32,451 nucleotides of DNA from a virus, in IMG/VR virus record IMGVR_UViG_3300032087_002866, positions 1-32,451 of that record; one strand, written 5' to 3'. Shown in pieces: positions 20,568-28,089 of this stretch (its first letter is position 1; every line of letters begins with the position of its first letter). The notes under the pieces were generated by a model. The model was not told where the DNA came from. It searched no databases and worked only from the letters and a program-made list of their open reading frames with translations. The position numbers and the translations under genes were made by a program.

Positions 20568-21419
20568 ATGGCGAATGAATTTGATACAGGTGTAAGCGGA
20601 GCAGATGCTCTTTACGCCAACATTATGCAGTCTGCTTTATTCAACTTGAATGAGCAGTCTATTATAAGACCACTCGTAAGAAATTACGATATGACAGGAA
20701 CTCCAGGCTTAACTGCACAGGTTCCAATTTACCCAACAGTAAGTGCGGCAGGTGTTGCAGATGGAACAGATCTATCTAATACTGCTTTCGCAACTACTAA
20801 GAAAGAAATCACTGCTTCAGAAGTAGGTGTAATGGTAACATTAACTGACCTATTAGAAGAAGCATCTAACGATGACACAGCGGCGGCTGTTGGACGTCAA
20901 TTAGGTGCGGCAATGGCTGAGAAAGTTGACACTGACTTAGCAGGCTTGTTCAGCGGTTTCTCAAACACAGTAGGTGCGGCTAACACTGAACTTACAGTAG
21001 ACGACTTCTTCAAAGCGGCGGCTACATTAAGAAACAACAAGGCTCCTGGCCCATATGTTGCAGTAATTCACCCATACCAAGCATTCCAACTTAAAAAGTT
21101 ACTTGCTGGTAATGGCAATACTCCAATGAACAACCACGATCTTGCTAACGAGGCTCTAAGAACTGGCTACGTTGGTCAAATCGCTGGTATCCAGATCTTT
21201 GAATCAACTGTTGTAACAGGTGCTGATTCGGCTGGAACATTTGTTGGTGCGGCAATGAGTTCAGACGCTCTTGGCTACATGGTTAAGAGAACTATGAGAA
21301 TTGAAACACAAAGAGATGCTTCTTTAAGAGCAACAGAAATTGTTGGTTCAATGGCTTATGGTATTTCAGAACTATTTGATGCATATGGCGTTGGTATCAT
21401 TGGTGACGCACAATTATAA
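20568..21419 (+). CDS. Major capsid protein, HK97 fold
   Basis: 283 residues with AAGGAG upstream. The sequence has an N-arm, PIYPTVSAAGVADGTDLSNT leading to the E-loop region, a long helix (EEASNDDTAAAVGRQLGAAM), and the P- and A-domain pattern APGPYVAVIHPYQAFQLKKL and GIQIFESTVV with GAAMSSDALGYMVKR. This order is that of short HK97-like coat proteins. A DSAG motif at residue 220 falls in the loop between two A-domain strands, expected to be exposed. The following terminator ends this unit. Confidence 0.9.
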   Translation: MANEFDTGVSGADALYANIMQSALFNLNEQSIIRPLVRNYDMTGTPGLTAQVPIYPTVSAAGVADGTDLSNTAFATTKKEITASEVGVMVTLTDLLEEASNDDTAAAVGRQLGAAMAEKVDTDLAGLFSGFSNTVGAANTELTVDDFFKAAATLRNNKAPGPYVAVIHPYQAFQLKKLLAGNGNTPMNNHDLANEALRTGYVGQIAGIQIFESTVVTGADSAGTFVGAAMSSDALGYMVKRTMRIETQRDASLRATEIVGSMAYGISELFDAYGVGIIGDAQL

Positions 21420-21449
21420 TTCTAAATTATAATTACTTGGCATAACATT

Positions 21450-21479
21450 AAGGGCGGTAGGCAACTATCGCCCTTTTTT
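21450..21479 (+). terminator. Intrinsic terminator after the capsid gene
   Basis: AAGGGCGGTAG (21450-21460) and CTATCGCCCTT (21465-21475) form an 11-bp stem with one G-U pair closed by the GNRA tetraloop GCAA, directly followed by a T6 tract. It is the clearest terminator in the genome and divides head from connector/tail genes. Confidence 0.9.
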
Positions 21480-21510
21480 CTTCAATTATTACCATGATTC
21501 TTCAGAAGAT

Positions 21511-21518
21511 GGTAAATA
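21511..21518 (+). promoter_or_regulatory. T4-late-like promoter box (GGTAAATA)
   Basis: This box is the same variant as at 166. It lies between the capsid terminator and the connector gene at 21580, where a new promoter is needed. Confidence 0.4.
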
Positions 21519-21579
21519 CATATGAAAGCAATTTAGCGGTTTTGGAAGGACCAAAAGCGTATTAAAAGGACAGTATCCT

Positions 21580-22035
21580 ATGGCAATAACACTCGCAACA
21601 ATTTCTGATATTCAGGAATATGAACCAGACATTACAGATTTTGGTATCCCTGACTTTTCAGCAGAAATCTCAAAAGCACAAAACGATGTATTTCGCGACC
21701 TACGTATTCGTTGGTGGCCTGCATACAGCGTCGGTCTATATGACCTATCCAAACTGAACACAGGACAAACAGAACCAGACGAAGACTTATACACAGCCAG
21801 TCAATTGACTCGTGCAACGTGTTATCAAGCACTTGGTTTTCATATCTTTCCTAAACTTGCTAAATTCGATGTTGATCAAGATTTATTTGAGCGTAAAATG
21901 GAATTCTATAGAAAAGAATATGCTCGTGAATTAGATTTAATTTTAAGAGACGGGGTAGAATATGACTTTGACAGTTCAGGCACAGTAGACGCTGGCGAAC
22001 GTGAAGCAACTCATTATCTACGCCTCAAAAGGTAG
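21580..22035 (+). CDS. Head-tail connector protein with EF-hand-like loop
   Basis: 151 residues. The helical body (SAEISKAQNDVFRDLRIRWW, then ASQLTRATCYQALGFHIFPK and FERKMEFYRKEYARELDLIL) is typical of gp6-like connectors that sit under the portal. Residues 129-140, DFDSSGTVDAGE, match a canonical 12-residue EF-hand calcium loop (D1, D3, S5, G6, T7, D9, E12). Calcium may stiffen the connector or its contact to the tail in seawater. It is the first gene after the terminator. Confidence 0.8.
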   Translation: MAITLATISDIQEYEPDITDFGIPDFSAEISKAQNDVFRDLRIRWWPAYSVGLYDLSKLNTGQTEPDEDLYTASQLTRATCYQALGFHIFPKLAKFDVDQDLFERKMEFYRKEYARELDLILRDGVEYDFDSSGTVDAGEREATHYLRLKR

Positions 22036-22041
22036 TAGTTA

Positions 22042-22494
22042 ATGTCATCTAATAGAGAACACGCAGTCAAAGACATTATTGAAATACTCACAGACATGAG
22101 TCCTCCAAGACCTGTGTTTGTAAGCAGAGAGCCTTTTGACTTAGACAAATTAGCACTTACACAATTTCCTGCACTACTTGTTACAGCAGGCAATGAAACA
22201 CGTGAAGACCATGCCATGGGAGGTAGTAGACGTGGTATCATTGAAATTAATATTAGAGGTTTTGTCCGTTCAGACGGACGCAAAGGTTTCGTTCAAAGTG
22301 TTGACGAAAAACGCAATAATCTAATAGAACGAATAGAAGAAGCACTCAACACTAATAGAAATAGAAAACTCGATGATGCACAAGCGGCAACTACTCATGT
22401 TACTTCAATTGAAGTCATAGATAGAACACCGCCATTAGGAGAGTTTTTATTGATTGCAGAAGTGCATTATTCTTTCACTAAAGGAGAACTATAA
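22042..22494 (+). CDS. Tail completion/terminator protein (gpU-like)
   Basis: 150 residues with AAAAGG upstream. REHAVKDIIEILTDMSPPRP, DLDKLALTQFPALLVTAGNE and a core of RRGIIEINIRGFVRS strands with a C-terminal LGEFLLIAEVHYSFTKGEL match minor tail proteins that cap the tail tube. Its place between connector and tube genes is standard. TAATG-coupled to the next gene. Confidence 0.75.
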   Translation: MSSNREHAVKDIIEILTDMSPPRPVFVSREPFDLDKLALTQFPALLVTAGNETREDHAMGGSRRGIIEINIRGFVRSDGRKGFVQSVDEKRNNLIERIEEALNTNRNRKLDDAQAATTHVTSIEVIDRTPPLGEFLLIAEVHYSFTKGEL

Positions 22495-22847
22495 TGGGTG
22501 TTACACAATACACACAAATGATAGACAACAACGGCGAAATTCAATACATTGAACAGGACCGTGTTAAACGATTTCTTGGAGAGGGTTGGACTCTATTTGG
22601 CGAACAACCTAAACCAGAAAAAAAAGTTACTAAAAGCAAAAGTAAAGATAAAATAACTGCTGATGCTCAAGTAACTTCAAAAACATCTGACGAAGAAGAA
22701 GTAGTTAGTGCCGAACCCACAGAAGCAGAATTAAATGCTGTTCCATGTATTTCATGTAACAGTGAAGACCATGCTTACAAAGACTGTGAAGAGGACAACT
22801 GGACTTTTTCAGAAGATGATTTTCAAACTGCCAAAAAGGAGAACTAA
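22494..22847 (+). CDS. Tail-region protein with CCHC zinc knuckle
   Basis: 117 residues. The N-terminal 40 residues form a small beta domain (YIEQDRVKRFLGEGWTLFG), linked by a low-complexity lysine- and acid-rich spacer (EKKVTKSKSKDKITADAQV) to C85-ISC88-NSED-H93-AYKD-C98. This is an exact CX2CX4HX4C zinc knuckle, the spacing used by retroviral nucleocapsid and related RNA/DNA-binding knuckles. Zinc knuckles are rare in tailed-phage tail modules. It could bind DNA near the portal, bind RNA, or act in tail assembly. It ends 3 bases before the tail-tube gene. Confidence 0.7.
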   Translation: MGVTQYTQMIDNNGEIQYIEQDRVKRFLGEGWTLFGEQPKPEKKVTKSKSKDKITADAQVTSKTSDEEEVVSAEPTEAELNAVPCISCNSEDHAYKDCEEDNWTFSEDDFQTAKKEN

Positions 22848-22850
22848 ACT

Positions 22851-23261
22851 ATGGCTACATTTACTGGAGAAAACGGAAAAGTAGAAATCACTGCTGAAGA
22901 TTCAGCGGGAACTACTACCGTTGCTGAAGTTCGTTCATGGACAGTAGAACATACGAAAGATGTTATTGAAGATACTGTAATGGGCGACGCGGCAAGAACA
23001 TACAAAAACGGTCTGCATCAGTTTACTGGTTCAATGGAAGTAATCTATGAATCAGGACATACTGCGGCGACTAACGCATTTGATCCGGCACAAGATGGTG
23101 CATTAACTGTTGAATTCCACACTGGTGAAACTTCACCAGCACAGAAATTCTCAGGTTCTGTCCTTGTAACTTCTGTTTCAAGAACAGCATCATTTGATGA
23201 TTTGATCACTGCAACTGTGAACTTCCAAGGATCTGGTGCATTAACTATTGCATCTGTGTAA
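22851..23261 (+). CDS. Major tail tube protein
   Basis: 136 residues with AAGGAG upstream. GKVEITAEDSAGTTTVAEVR, SWTVEHTKDVIEDTVMGDAA, the LHQFTGSMEVIYE strand and the closing VLVTSVSRTASFDDLITATV are the features of tube proteins of siphophages (gpV/TTP family). It assembles into hexameric rings along the tape measure. The DSAG at D17 lies in the loop between the first two strands, at the outer surface in related tubes. Confidence 0.85.
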   Translation: MATFTGENGKVEITAEDSAGTTTVAEVRSWTVEHTKDVIEDTVMGDAARTYKNGLHQFTGSMEVIYESGHTAATNAFDPAQDGALTVEFHTGETSPAQKFSGSVLVTSVSRTASFDDLITATVNFQGSGALTIASV

Positions 23262-23266
23262 TTGGA

Positions 23267-23560
23267 ATGTTGAAGATTAGTGTAACAGGCACTAACAAGG
23301 TTATGCGGAATCTTGAAAGAGAAAAAGATTCATTGCATACCCGAGTGGCACAGGATATATTGGAGGTTGCAAGATCCAAGACCCCAATTGACCAAGGTCA
23401 AGCAAGACGTGGTTGGCGATTAGAAAATAGATCTCGATCTAAACATATCGTCAACCGTGTCCCCTACATTGACTTATTGGAGAATGGCCGCTCAAAACAA
23501 GCACCTAATGGTATACTTGGACCTACTGTTAGGGAGATAACAAATAGGAGTTATAAATGA
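23267..23560 (+). CDS. HK97 gp10-like minor tail/tail-completion protein
   Basis: 97 residues. ARSKTPIDQGQARRGWRLEN and RVPYIDLLENGRSKQAPNGI are the signature of the HK97 gp10 family: a P-(x)-D-(x)-G-(x)-R-x-G-W step and a Y-(x)-LENG-xS-x-QAP turn. Members sit at the head-tail joint. It usually precedes the tube gene; here it follows it, a common local rearrangement. It overlaps the next gene by four bases (ATGA). Confidence 0.8.
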   Translation: MLKISVTGTNKVMRNLEREKDSLHTRVAQDILEVARSKTPIDQGQARRGWRLENRSRSKHIVNRVPYIDLLENGRSKQAPNGILGPTVREITNRSYK

Positions 23561-23895
23561 GCGTTTTAGAAAATGTAAAATCGCACTACAAAAGCAAACT
23601 TTCAGGTGAACTGCAAAAGATTTCAGTGCCTGAATGGCAAACAGATATCTACTACAAAGGAGCACATCCTTTTAGTGTAGAATCTAAAATTATTGAATTG
23701 CAACAAGCAGGTAAAACTGTTGAAGCATTAGTTGAGTCAATTATTTTGAAAGCATTGGACCCAGAAGGTAAGCAATTATTTCACAAGTTTGACAAAGTAA
23801 CGCTAATGAATGAAGCAGACCCAAGTGTTTTAATGAGGGTTGCGGCTGTGTTGAATTCAACAACAAGTGAATACGAGCAAGTTGAAAAAAACTAA
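23557..23895 (+). CDS. Tail assembly chaperone, gpG-like (zero-frame product)
   Basis: 112 residues. ISVPEWQTDIYYKGAHPFSV then VESIILKALDPEGKQLFHKF and a helical C-terminus fit phage tail chaperones that coat the tape-measure protein. It ends at AAC TAA right after the slippery site at 23886-23892, so that a fraction of ribosomes will go on in the -1 frame. See the separate entry for the fusion. Confidence 0.8.
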   Translation: MSVLENVKSHYKSKLSGELQKISVPEWQTDIYYKGAHPFSVESKIIELQQAGKTVEALVESIILKALDPEGKQLFHKFDKVTLMNEADPSVLMRVAAVLNSTTSEYEQVEKN

Positions 23896-24080
23896 AAGAG
23901 GACACTGAACTTCAACTGATCGTTAAAATTGCCAAAGAACTTGGCAAGAGTATTGAAGAAGTAATGCAACTCAGTGTCCTGGAAATAAACATTTGGGCCG
24001 CATGGTTCAAGATGGAAACGGAGGCTATAAAGAAAGCACATGGCAACACAACAGCAAATACAAATCGTCGCCGTAGATAA
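23557..24080 (+). CDS. Frameshifted tail assembly chaperone, gpGT-like fusion (-1 at 23892)
   Basis: After A AAA AAC (23886-23892) a -1 shift continues with CTA AAA GAG for 62 more residues, ending at TAA 24078-24080. The added part reads KEDTELQLIVKIAKELGKSI and VLEINIWAAWFKMETEAIKK, with the helix and tryptophan pattern of the T segment of lambda-type chaperones. The total is 174 residues. There is no independent start for this segment. It overlaps the tape-measure start by 41 bases, as is usual. Confidence 0.85.
23886..23980 (+). promoter_or_regulatory. Programmed -1 frameshift site with downstream stem
   Basis: The heptamer A AAA AAC (23886-23892) is in the correct phase. Six bases later AGGACACTGA (23899-23908) begins a perfect 10-bp pair with TCAGTGTCCT (23971-23980). 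Inside it, TTGCCAA (23929-23935) pairs perfectly with TTGGCAA (23941-23947) around a 5-base loop. Spacer length and stem position are those of a stimulatory structure. Confidence 0.85.
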
Positions 24081-26418
24081 GACTGCTCGTGTCTTAGGCA
24101 ATGTAAGTAACCGCTTAAAAGGTATTGGTCGTAGCACTAAAAGTCTGGAAACAGGCTTTGGTAGTTTACAGACTAAAATACTGGCAGTGGGTGCGGCTTT
24201 AGGAACTACCTTTGGTATAAGAAAAATACTACAGGTAAGCAGTGAAGTCGAACAATTAGGCCTACGTTTTCAATTCTTGTTTGGATCAGTTGAAGAAGGC
24301 AACAAGGCGTTTGAAACACTACTTGATTTTGCAAGTAAGGTTCCATTTACTCTACAAGAAATACAACAAGGTGCAGGAAACCTTGCTGTTATTTCTAAGA
24401 ACGCAGAAGAACTTGGCGAAAACCTACAGATTGTGGGTAATGTTGCCGCTGTTACTGGACTTGATTTCAAAACAGTATCTGAACAGATACAGAGATCATT
24501 TAGTGGTGGTATAGCGGCCGCTGAAATCTTCCGTGAAAGAGGTGTGAGGGCACTACTTGGTTTTTCTAATGGTGCAAAGGTTAGTGCCGCAGAAACAGAA
24601 GCAAGATTCAATGAAGTATTTGGACCAAATGGACCGTTTGGTCAAGCAACAACAGTTTTAGCAAACACATATGAAGGTGTCTTGAGTATGATTCAAGACA
24701 AAATCTTTAAGTTCACGTTGGCACTTGGAAGGCAAGGTGGATTGTTCGACTTCGCCAAAGGCATACTTGGTGCAATAGATCAAACACTAAATGAAAGTTT
24801 TGGATCTATAGAAGAGTTTGCGGCGAATGTTGGACAAAAACTGATAGAAGTCACAAAAAATATTGCTGTAGGCACAGCACAACTATTAGATGCTCTACAA
24901 CCAGTATTCAGTTTTATCAAGAATGGTGTTAATAATCTTATTGACTTTGCAAATCAACTACCATCAGGTATTAAAGCACTTGGTATTGTTGGTTTCCTTG
25001 CATTAGGTATAAAAGGCAAACTTATTGTTGTTGCCATATCCTCAGTGTTTGACAAAGTTATACAAATTATTAATGGCTTCCTTGATATAATGGAAGATTC
25101 AATAAACTTTATCGTTGAGGGCATTAACGATATGATTCGCAGTATTAATGCTGTGAGTGGTAAAGTCAAAATACCACCTATTCCTCTAATGGAACAGATT
25201 GCATTTGGTGACGTAAGTGCAGAAGGTATAAAGAAAAAGTTTGAAGATGTATTAGGTGTATTTTCAGACGATACCCAAATTAAAAAGATGGGTGAAATTG
25301 AAGCCGCAACTGTTAGATTCTTAGAACTTACAGACAAAGTTATTGAAGGCAACAAAAAAGCCAAAGAAGAACAAGAAAAGATTCTTAAAACATTAGGATT
25401 ATCTAATCAAGCAGAATTACAATTTGCTGGCAATGTAGAAAAAGTTCTTGAAGGCATTAGAAAACAAGGTCAACAGATCAAAGGACTTACTGTAGATCAA
25501 CAGGTAAGTTTAGAATTAGAAAGATTAAAATTAGATGAAATGTTTGCACAGGCAGGCGTTGCAAAAGAATTAGTTGATGCCAAAAAAGCAGAAATAGAAC
25601 AAGCAATTAGACAAAATGTTTTGTTAAAAGAACGTAAAGCATTAGAAACAGAATTACGTTCATTAAGTGGACAATTAGGAACAAAAGTGTTAAAAGAATT
25701 TGATCCTGAAAAAGCAAGAATGGACAAAGCACTTGACACTCTTGAAAAAGCAAAAGATCAAAAAATTATTTCAGAAGAAGAATATCTAAAAGCAAGAGAG
25801 GCACTATATGCACAGTATGATAAAAAACGTGCAGAGTCACAAAAGCAACAGGTAGAAGACACACTAAAATCAATCAAAGACGGCACAATAAAAGTTGAGC
25901 AGATTGAACAGTTAAGTGGTAAGCAAAGAGTTCAATTGTTGGGCTCAATTGGTAAAGATCTATTGTCAACACTTGGACAAACAAATGAAAAAGCATTTAA
26001 ACTTGCCAAAGCGGTTGCAATAGCAGAAGCGATTGTTAATGTTGCAAGAGGTATTTCAGCGGCATTGGCATTACCGTTCCCATTCAACTTAGGTGCGGCG
26101 GCTCTTGTAGCGGCACAAGGTTATGCACAGATTGCCGCAATCAAAAGTTCACAATACACAGGACCAAGAGAAAAAGGTGGACCAGTTGGTGCTGGCCAAA
26201 CATTCCTTGTAGGTGAAAAAGGACCAGAATTGTTTACACCTAATGCAGGTGGACAAATTACACCTAACAATCAATTAGGTGGAGAAGTAAATGTAAACTT
26301 TAATATTCAAACAGTAGATGCAAGTGACTTTGATACACTACTTGTTGAAAGACGAGGCACTATTGTTGGTATTATTAATTCGGCTATGGAACGCCGAGGT
26401 AAGATGGGAGTAGCATAA
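24040..26418 (+). CDS. Tape measure protein
   Basis: 792 residues. N-terminal VLGNVSNRLKGIGRSTKSLE, hydrophobic IRKILQVSSEVEQLGLRFQF and AAVTGLDFKTVSEQIQRSFS form the tape-measure N-domain. Residues about 300-365 contain membrane-active helices (LGIVGFLALGIKGKLIVVAI). A long charged coiled coil follows (EEQEKILKTLGLSNQAELQF, KAEIEQAIRQNVLLKERKAL), then a second hydrophobic segment (GISAALALPFPFNLGAAALV). The C-terminal VGEKGPELFTPNAGGQI is characteristic of tape measures. At about 0.15 nm per residue the tail would be roughly 120 nm long. Confidence 0.95.
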   Translation: MATQQQIQIVAVDKTARVLGNVSNRLKGIGRSTKSLETGFGSLQTKILAVGAALGTTFGIRKILQVSSEVEQLGLRFQFLFGSVEEGNKAFETLLDFASKVPFTLQEIQQGAGNLAVISKNAEELGENLQIVGNVAAVTGLDFKTVSEQIQRSFSGGIAAAEIFRERGVRALLGFSNGAKVSAAETEARFNEVFGPNGPFGQATTVLANTYEGVLSMIQDKIFKFTLALGRQGGLFDFAKGILGAIDQTLNESFGSIEEFAANVGQKLIEVTKNIAVGTAQLLDALQPVFSFIKNGVNNLIDFANQLPSGIKALGIVGFLALGIKGKLIVVAISSVFDKVIQIINGFLDIMEDSINFIVEGINDMIRSINAVSGKVKIPPIPLMEQIAFGDVSAEGIKKKFEDVLGVFSDDTQIKKMGEIEAATVRFLELTDKVIEGNKKAKEEQEKILKTLGLSNQAELQFAGNVEKVLEGIRKQGQQIKGLTVDQQVSLELERLKLDEMFAQAGVAKELVDAKKAEIEQAIRQNVLLKERKALETELRSLSGQLGTKVLKEFDPEKARMDKALDTLEKAKDQKIISEEEYLKAREALYAQYDKKRAESQKQQVEDTLKSIKDGTIKVEQIEQLSGKQRVQLLGSIGKDLLSTLGQTNEKAFKLAKAVAIAEAIVNVARGISAALALPFPFNLGAAALVAAQGYAQIAAIKSSQYTGPREKGGPVGAGQTFLVGEKGPELFTPNAGGQITPNNQLGGEVNVNFNIQTVDASDFDTLLVERRGTIVGIINSAMERRGKMGVA

Positions 26419-27050
26419 TGGCATATATAGGAAATTTTCCAACATCCCCAGGCTTTACTGCCATCAATTTTAAGATGAACAATCAAATTAAAAAAACAGT
26501 AACAGCAAGTGGTAGAACAATCAGAGCAACAAACTCTACAACGCTATGGAGTGGTATACTAAAATATCCTCCAATGACACTGAGTGAGTTTTTGCCAATC
26601 CAAGGTTTTCTTTCAAGATGCCAAGGTGGATTAAATGAATTTGATGTAACAATGCCTACAGTATCTCAAAATAGTTTAGGTTTAACTGGTCTAAACATTC
26701 AGGTAAATTCAACTGTAAGTGCAGGTGCAACCAGTGTGTCAATTACAAACGGACCAAACTCAACACTTATACTAAATCCAGGTGATGTTATACGTTTTCC
26801 TAATCATAGTAAAGTGTATATGGTTACAGACGATGCAGGTGTTACAACAGATGGCACAGGCAATGCAACTATTAATTTTGAACCTGCGGCATTGGTTGAA
26901 ATACCGCCAGCAAGTGCAAGTAGTTCTGGTGATACTATTATTACAGATGAAGTGCCGTTTAGAATGATCCTAAGCAATGATGTGCAAGAGATGGGATATA
27001 GAACAGATGGACTTGTAGGTTACGAATTAGATGTGCAAGAGGTTATTTAA
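26418..27050 (+). CDS. Distal tail/tail tip protein (gpM-like)
   Basis: 210 residues, TAATG-coupled to the tape measure gene. The N-terminal YIGNFPTSPGFTAINFKMNN, LWSGILKYPPMTLSEFLPIQ and the GDVIRFPNHSKVYMVTDDAG segment fit a beta-rich distal tail protein located just after the tape measure in siphophage tail modules. The order tape measure, this gene, hub-like, J-like is that of lambda and gene-transfer-agent tails. Confidence 0.7.
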   Translation: MAYIGNFPTSPGFTAINFKMNNQIKKTVTASGRTIRATNSTTLWSGILKYPPMTLSEFLPIQGFLSRCQGGLNEFDVTMPTVSQNSLGLTGLNIQVNSTVSAGATSVSITNGPNSTLILNPGDVIRFPNHSKVYMVTDDAGVTTDGTGNATINFEPAALVEIPPASASSSGDTIITDEVPFRMILSNDVQEMGYRTDGLVGYELDVQEVI

Positions 27051-27613
27051 TGTCAAGAGGATTAGGCTCAGTTACGCAGACTACGTTGGCAAGAGACGCT
27101 ATTGTTTCTTACCTACTGTTGAACATCGCAGGTTACCGTTATACAGATGCACCATTTGATATTGTTAATGGTGTAGAAGGTAGCAGTAATACCTATGATG
27201 CTCAAGGTGAATTTCTGGGCATTGCAGAGATTGATGAAAACTCAGAACTTGCTATTTCAAGCATTCAAATTGATCTAAGTGCATTATCACCAAATGTAAT
27301 TTCACAGTATGCAACATCAAGCATTGTAAACCAAGACGTAAAAATTTATAGAATACTTTTTGACCAAGGCACAGGATCTAACATATCAGATGATCCAGTT
27401 TTAATTTTCCAAGGTAGAATTGCAGGTTACAGATTACAAGATGCTGATGAAACTGCAACACTATCAATCCAAGTAGACAGTCAATTTACAAACTTTGAAA
27501 AAATTACCTGTCGTAGAACCAACAACAATAACTTTCAACGAGAATTTCCAAATGACCATTCAATGGAGTTTAGTCATGAAACTCTTGCTGATTTAAAATG
27601 GGGTAAGAAATAA
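27050..27613 (+). CDS. Tail tip/hub adaptor protein (gpL-like)
   Basis: 187 residues, TAATG-coupled. DAIVSYLLLNIAGYRYTDAP, EIDENSELAISSIQIDLSAL and the C-terminal FQREFPNDHSMEFSHETLAD ending in LKWGKK match tail proteins that close the tip (the FPxDxxFxYxxxxxxxKWG ending). Only one cysteine (C166) is present in the C-terminal part, so an iron-sulphur cluster as in lambda gpL is not expected. Confidence 0.75.
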   Translation: MSRGLGSVTQTTLARDAIVSYLLLNIAGYRYTDAPFDIVNGVEGSSNTYDAQGEFLGIAEIDENSELAISSIQIDLSALSPNVISQYATSSIVNQDVKIYRILFDQGTGSNISDDPVLIFQGRIAGYRLQDADETATLSIQVDSQFTNFEKITCRRTNNNNFQREFPNDHSMEFSHETLADLKWGKK

Positions 27614-28089
27614 TGATTAGAAAATTTACACCAGCAGACATGAACCAAGTTATTAGATTAGTAAGAGAACACGCCGCAGAAGCACAGGTGTTTCAAAACT
27701 TACCTGTTGATGATATCTACGCAAAAGACAATATTAGGAACGCACTGATAGATGAAGGCAATCAATGTTTCGTAGTAGAAAAGGGCGGCGAAATAGTAGG
27801 ATACAGTCTTGTTGGACTTGCAACTAAAATTTGGAATCCTACGTTGTATGCAGAAGTTTATTTCTTTTATGTTCACAGTGGCATGAGAAATAAATTTCTT
27901 GCAGACAGTTTATATGAAGCAACTTGTAGTTGGGCATATGAAAACGGTGCAAATTGGATTGAATTTTCAGTAAGTTTATTTGATGAAATGTTCAAAGGCA
28001 AAGAAGAATACATTGACAGAGCATCAACTTATTTTGAACACAAAGGCAGTAGTCATTGCGGTAATATCTTTGTGCAGGAGTTAGGCTAA
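27613..28089 (+). CDS. GNAT-family N-acetyltransferase in the tail operon
   Basis: 158 residues, TAATG-coupled on both sides. MIRKFTPADMNQVIRLVREH, GNQCFVVEKGGEIVGYSLVG, YAEVYFFYVHSGMRNKFLAD and LYEATCSWAYENGANWIEFS follow the GNAT fold: N-terminal helix, strands 2-4, acetyl-CoA loop and the C-terminal strand. The V-x-S-G-M-R-N-K-F loop replaces the usual Q/RxxGxG/A. The place between hub-adaptor and J-like genes is usually held by a NlpC/P60-type peptidase (gp14/gpK). It may acetylate a tail-tip protein, or act on a host amine. Confidence 0.75.
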   Translation: MIRKFTPADMNQVIRLVREHAAEAQVFQNLPVDDIYAKDNIRNALIDEGNQCFVVEKGGEIVGYSLVGLATKIWNPTLYAEVYFFYVHSGMRNKFLADSLYEATCSWAYENGANWIEFSVSLFDEMFKGKEEYIDRASTYFEHKGSSHCGNIFVQELG

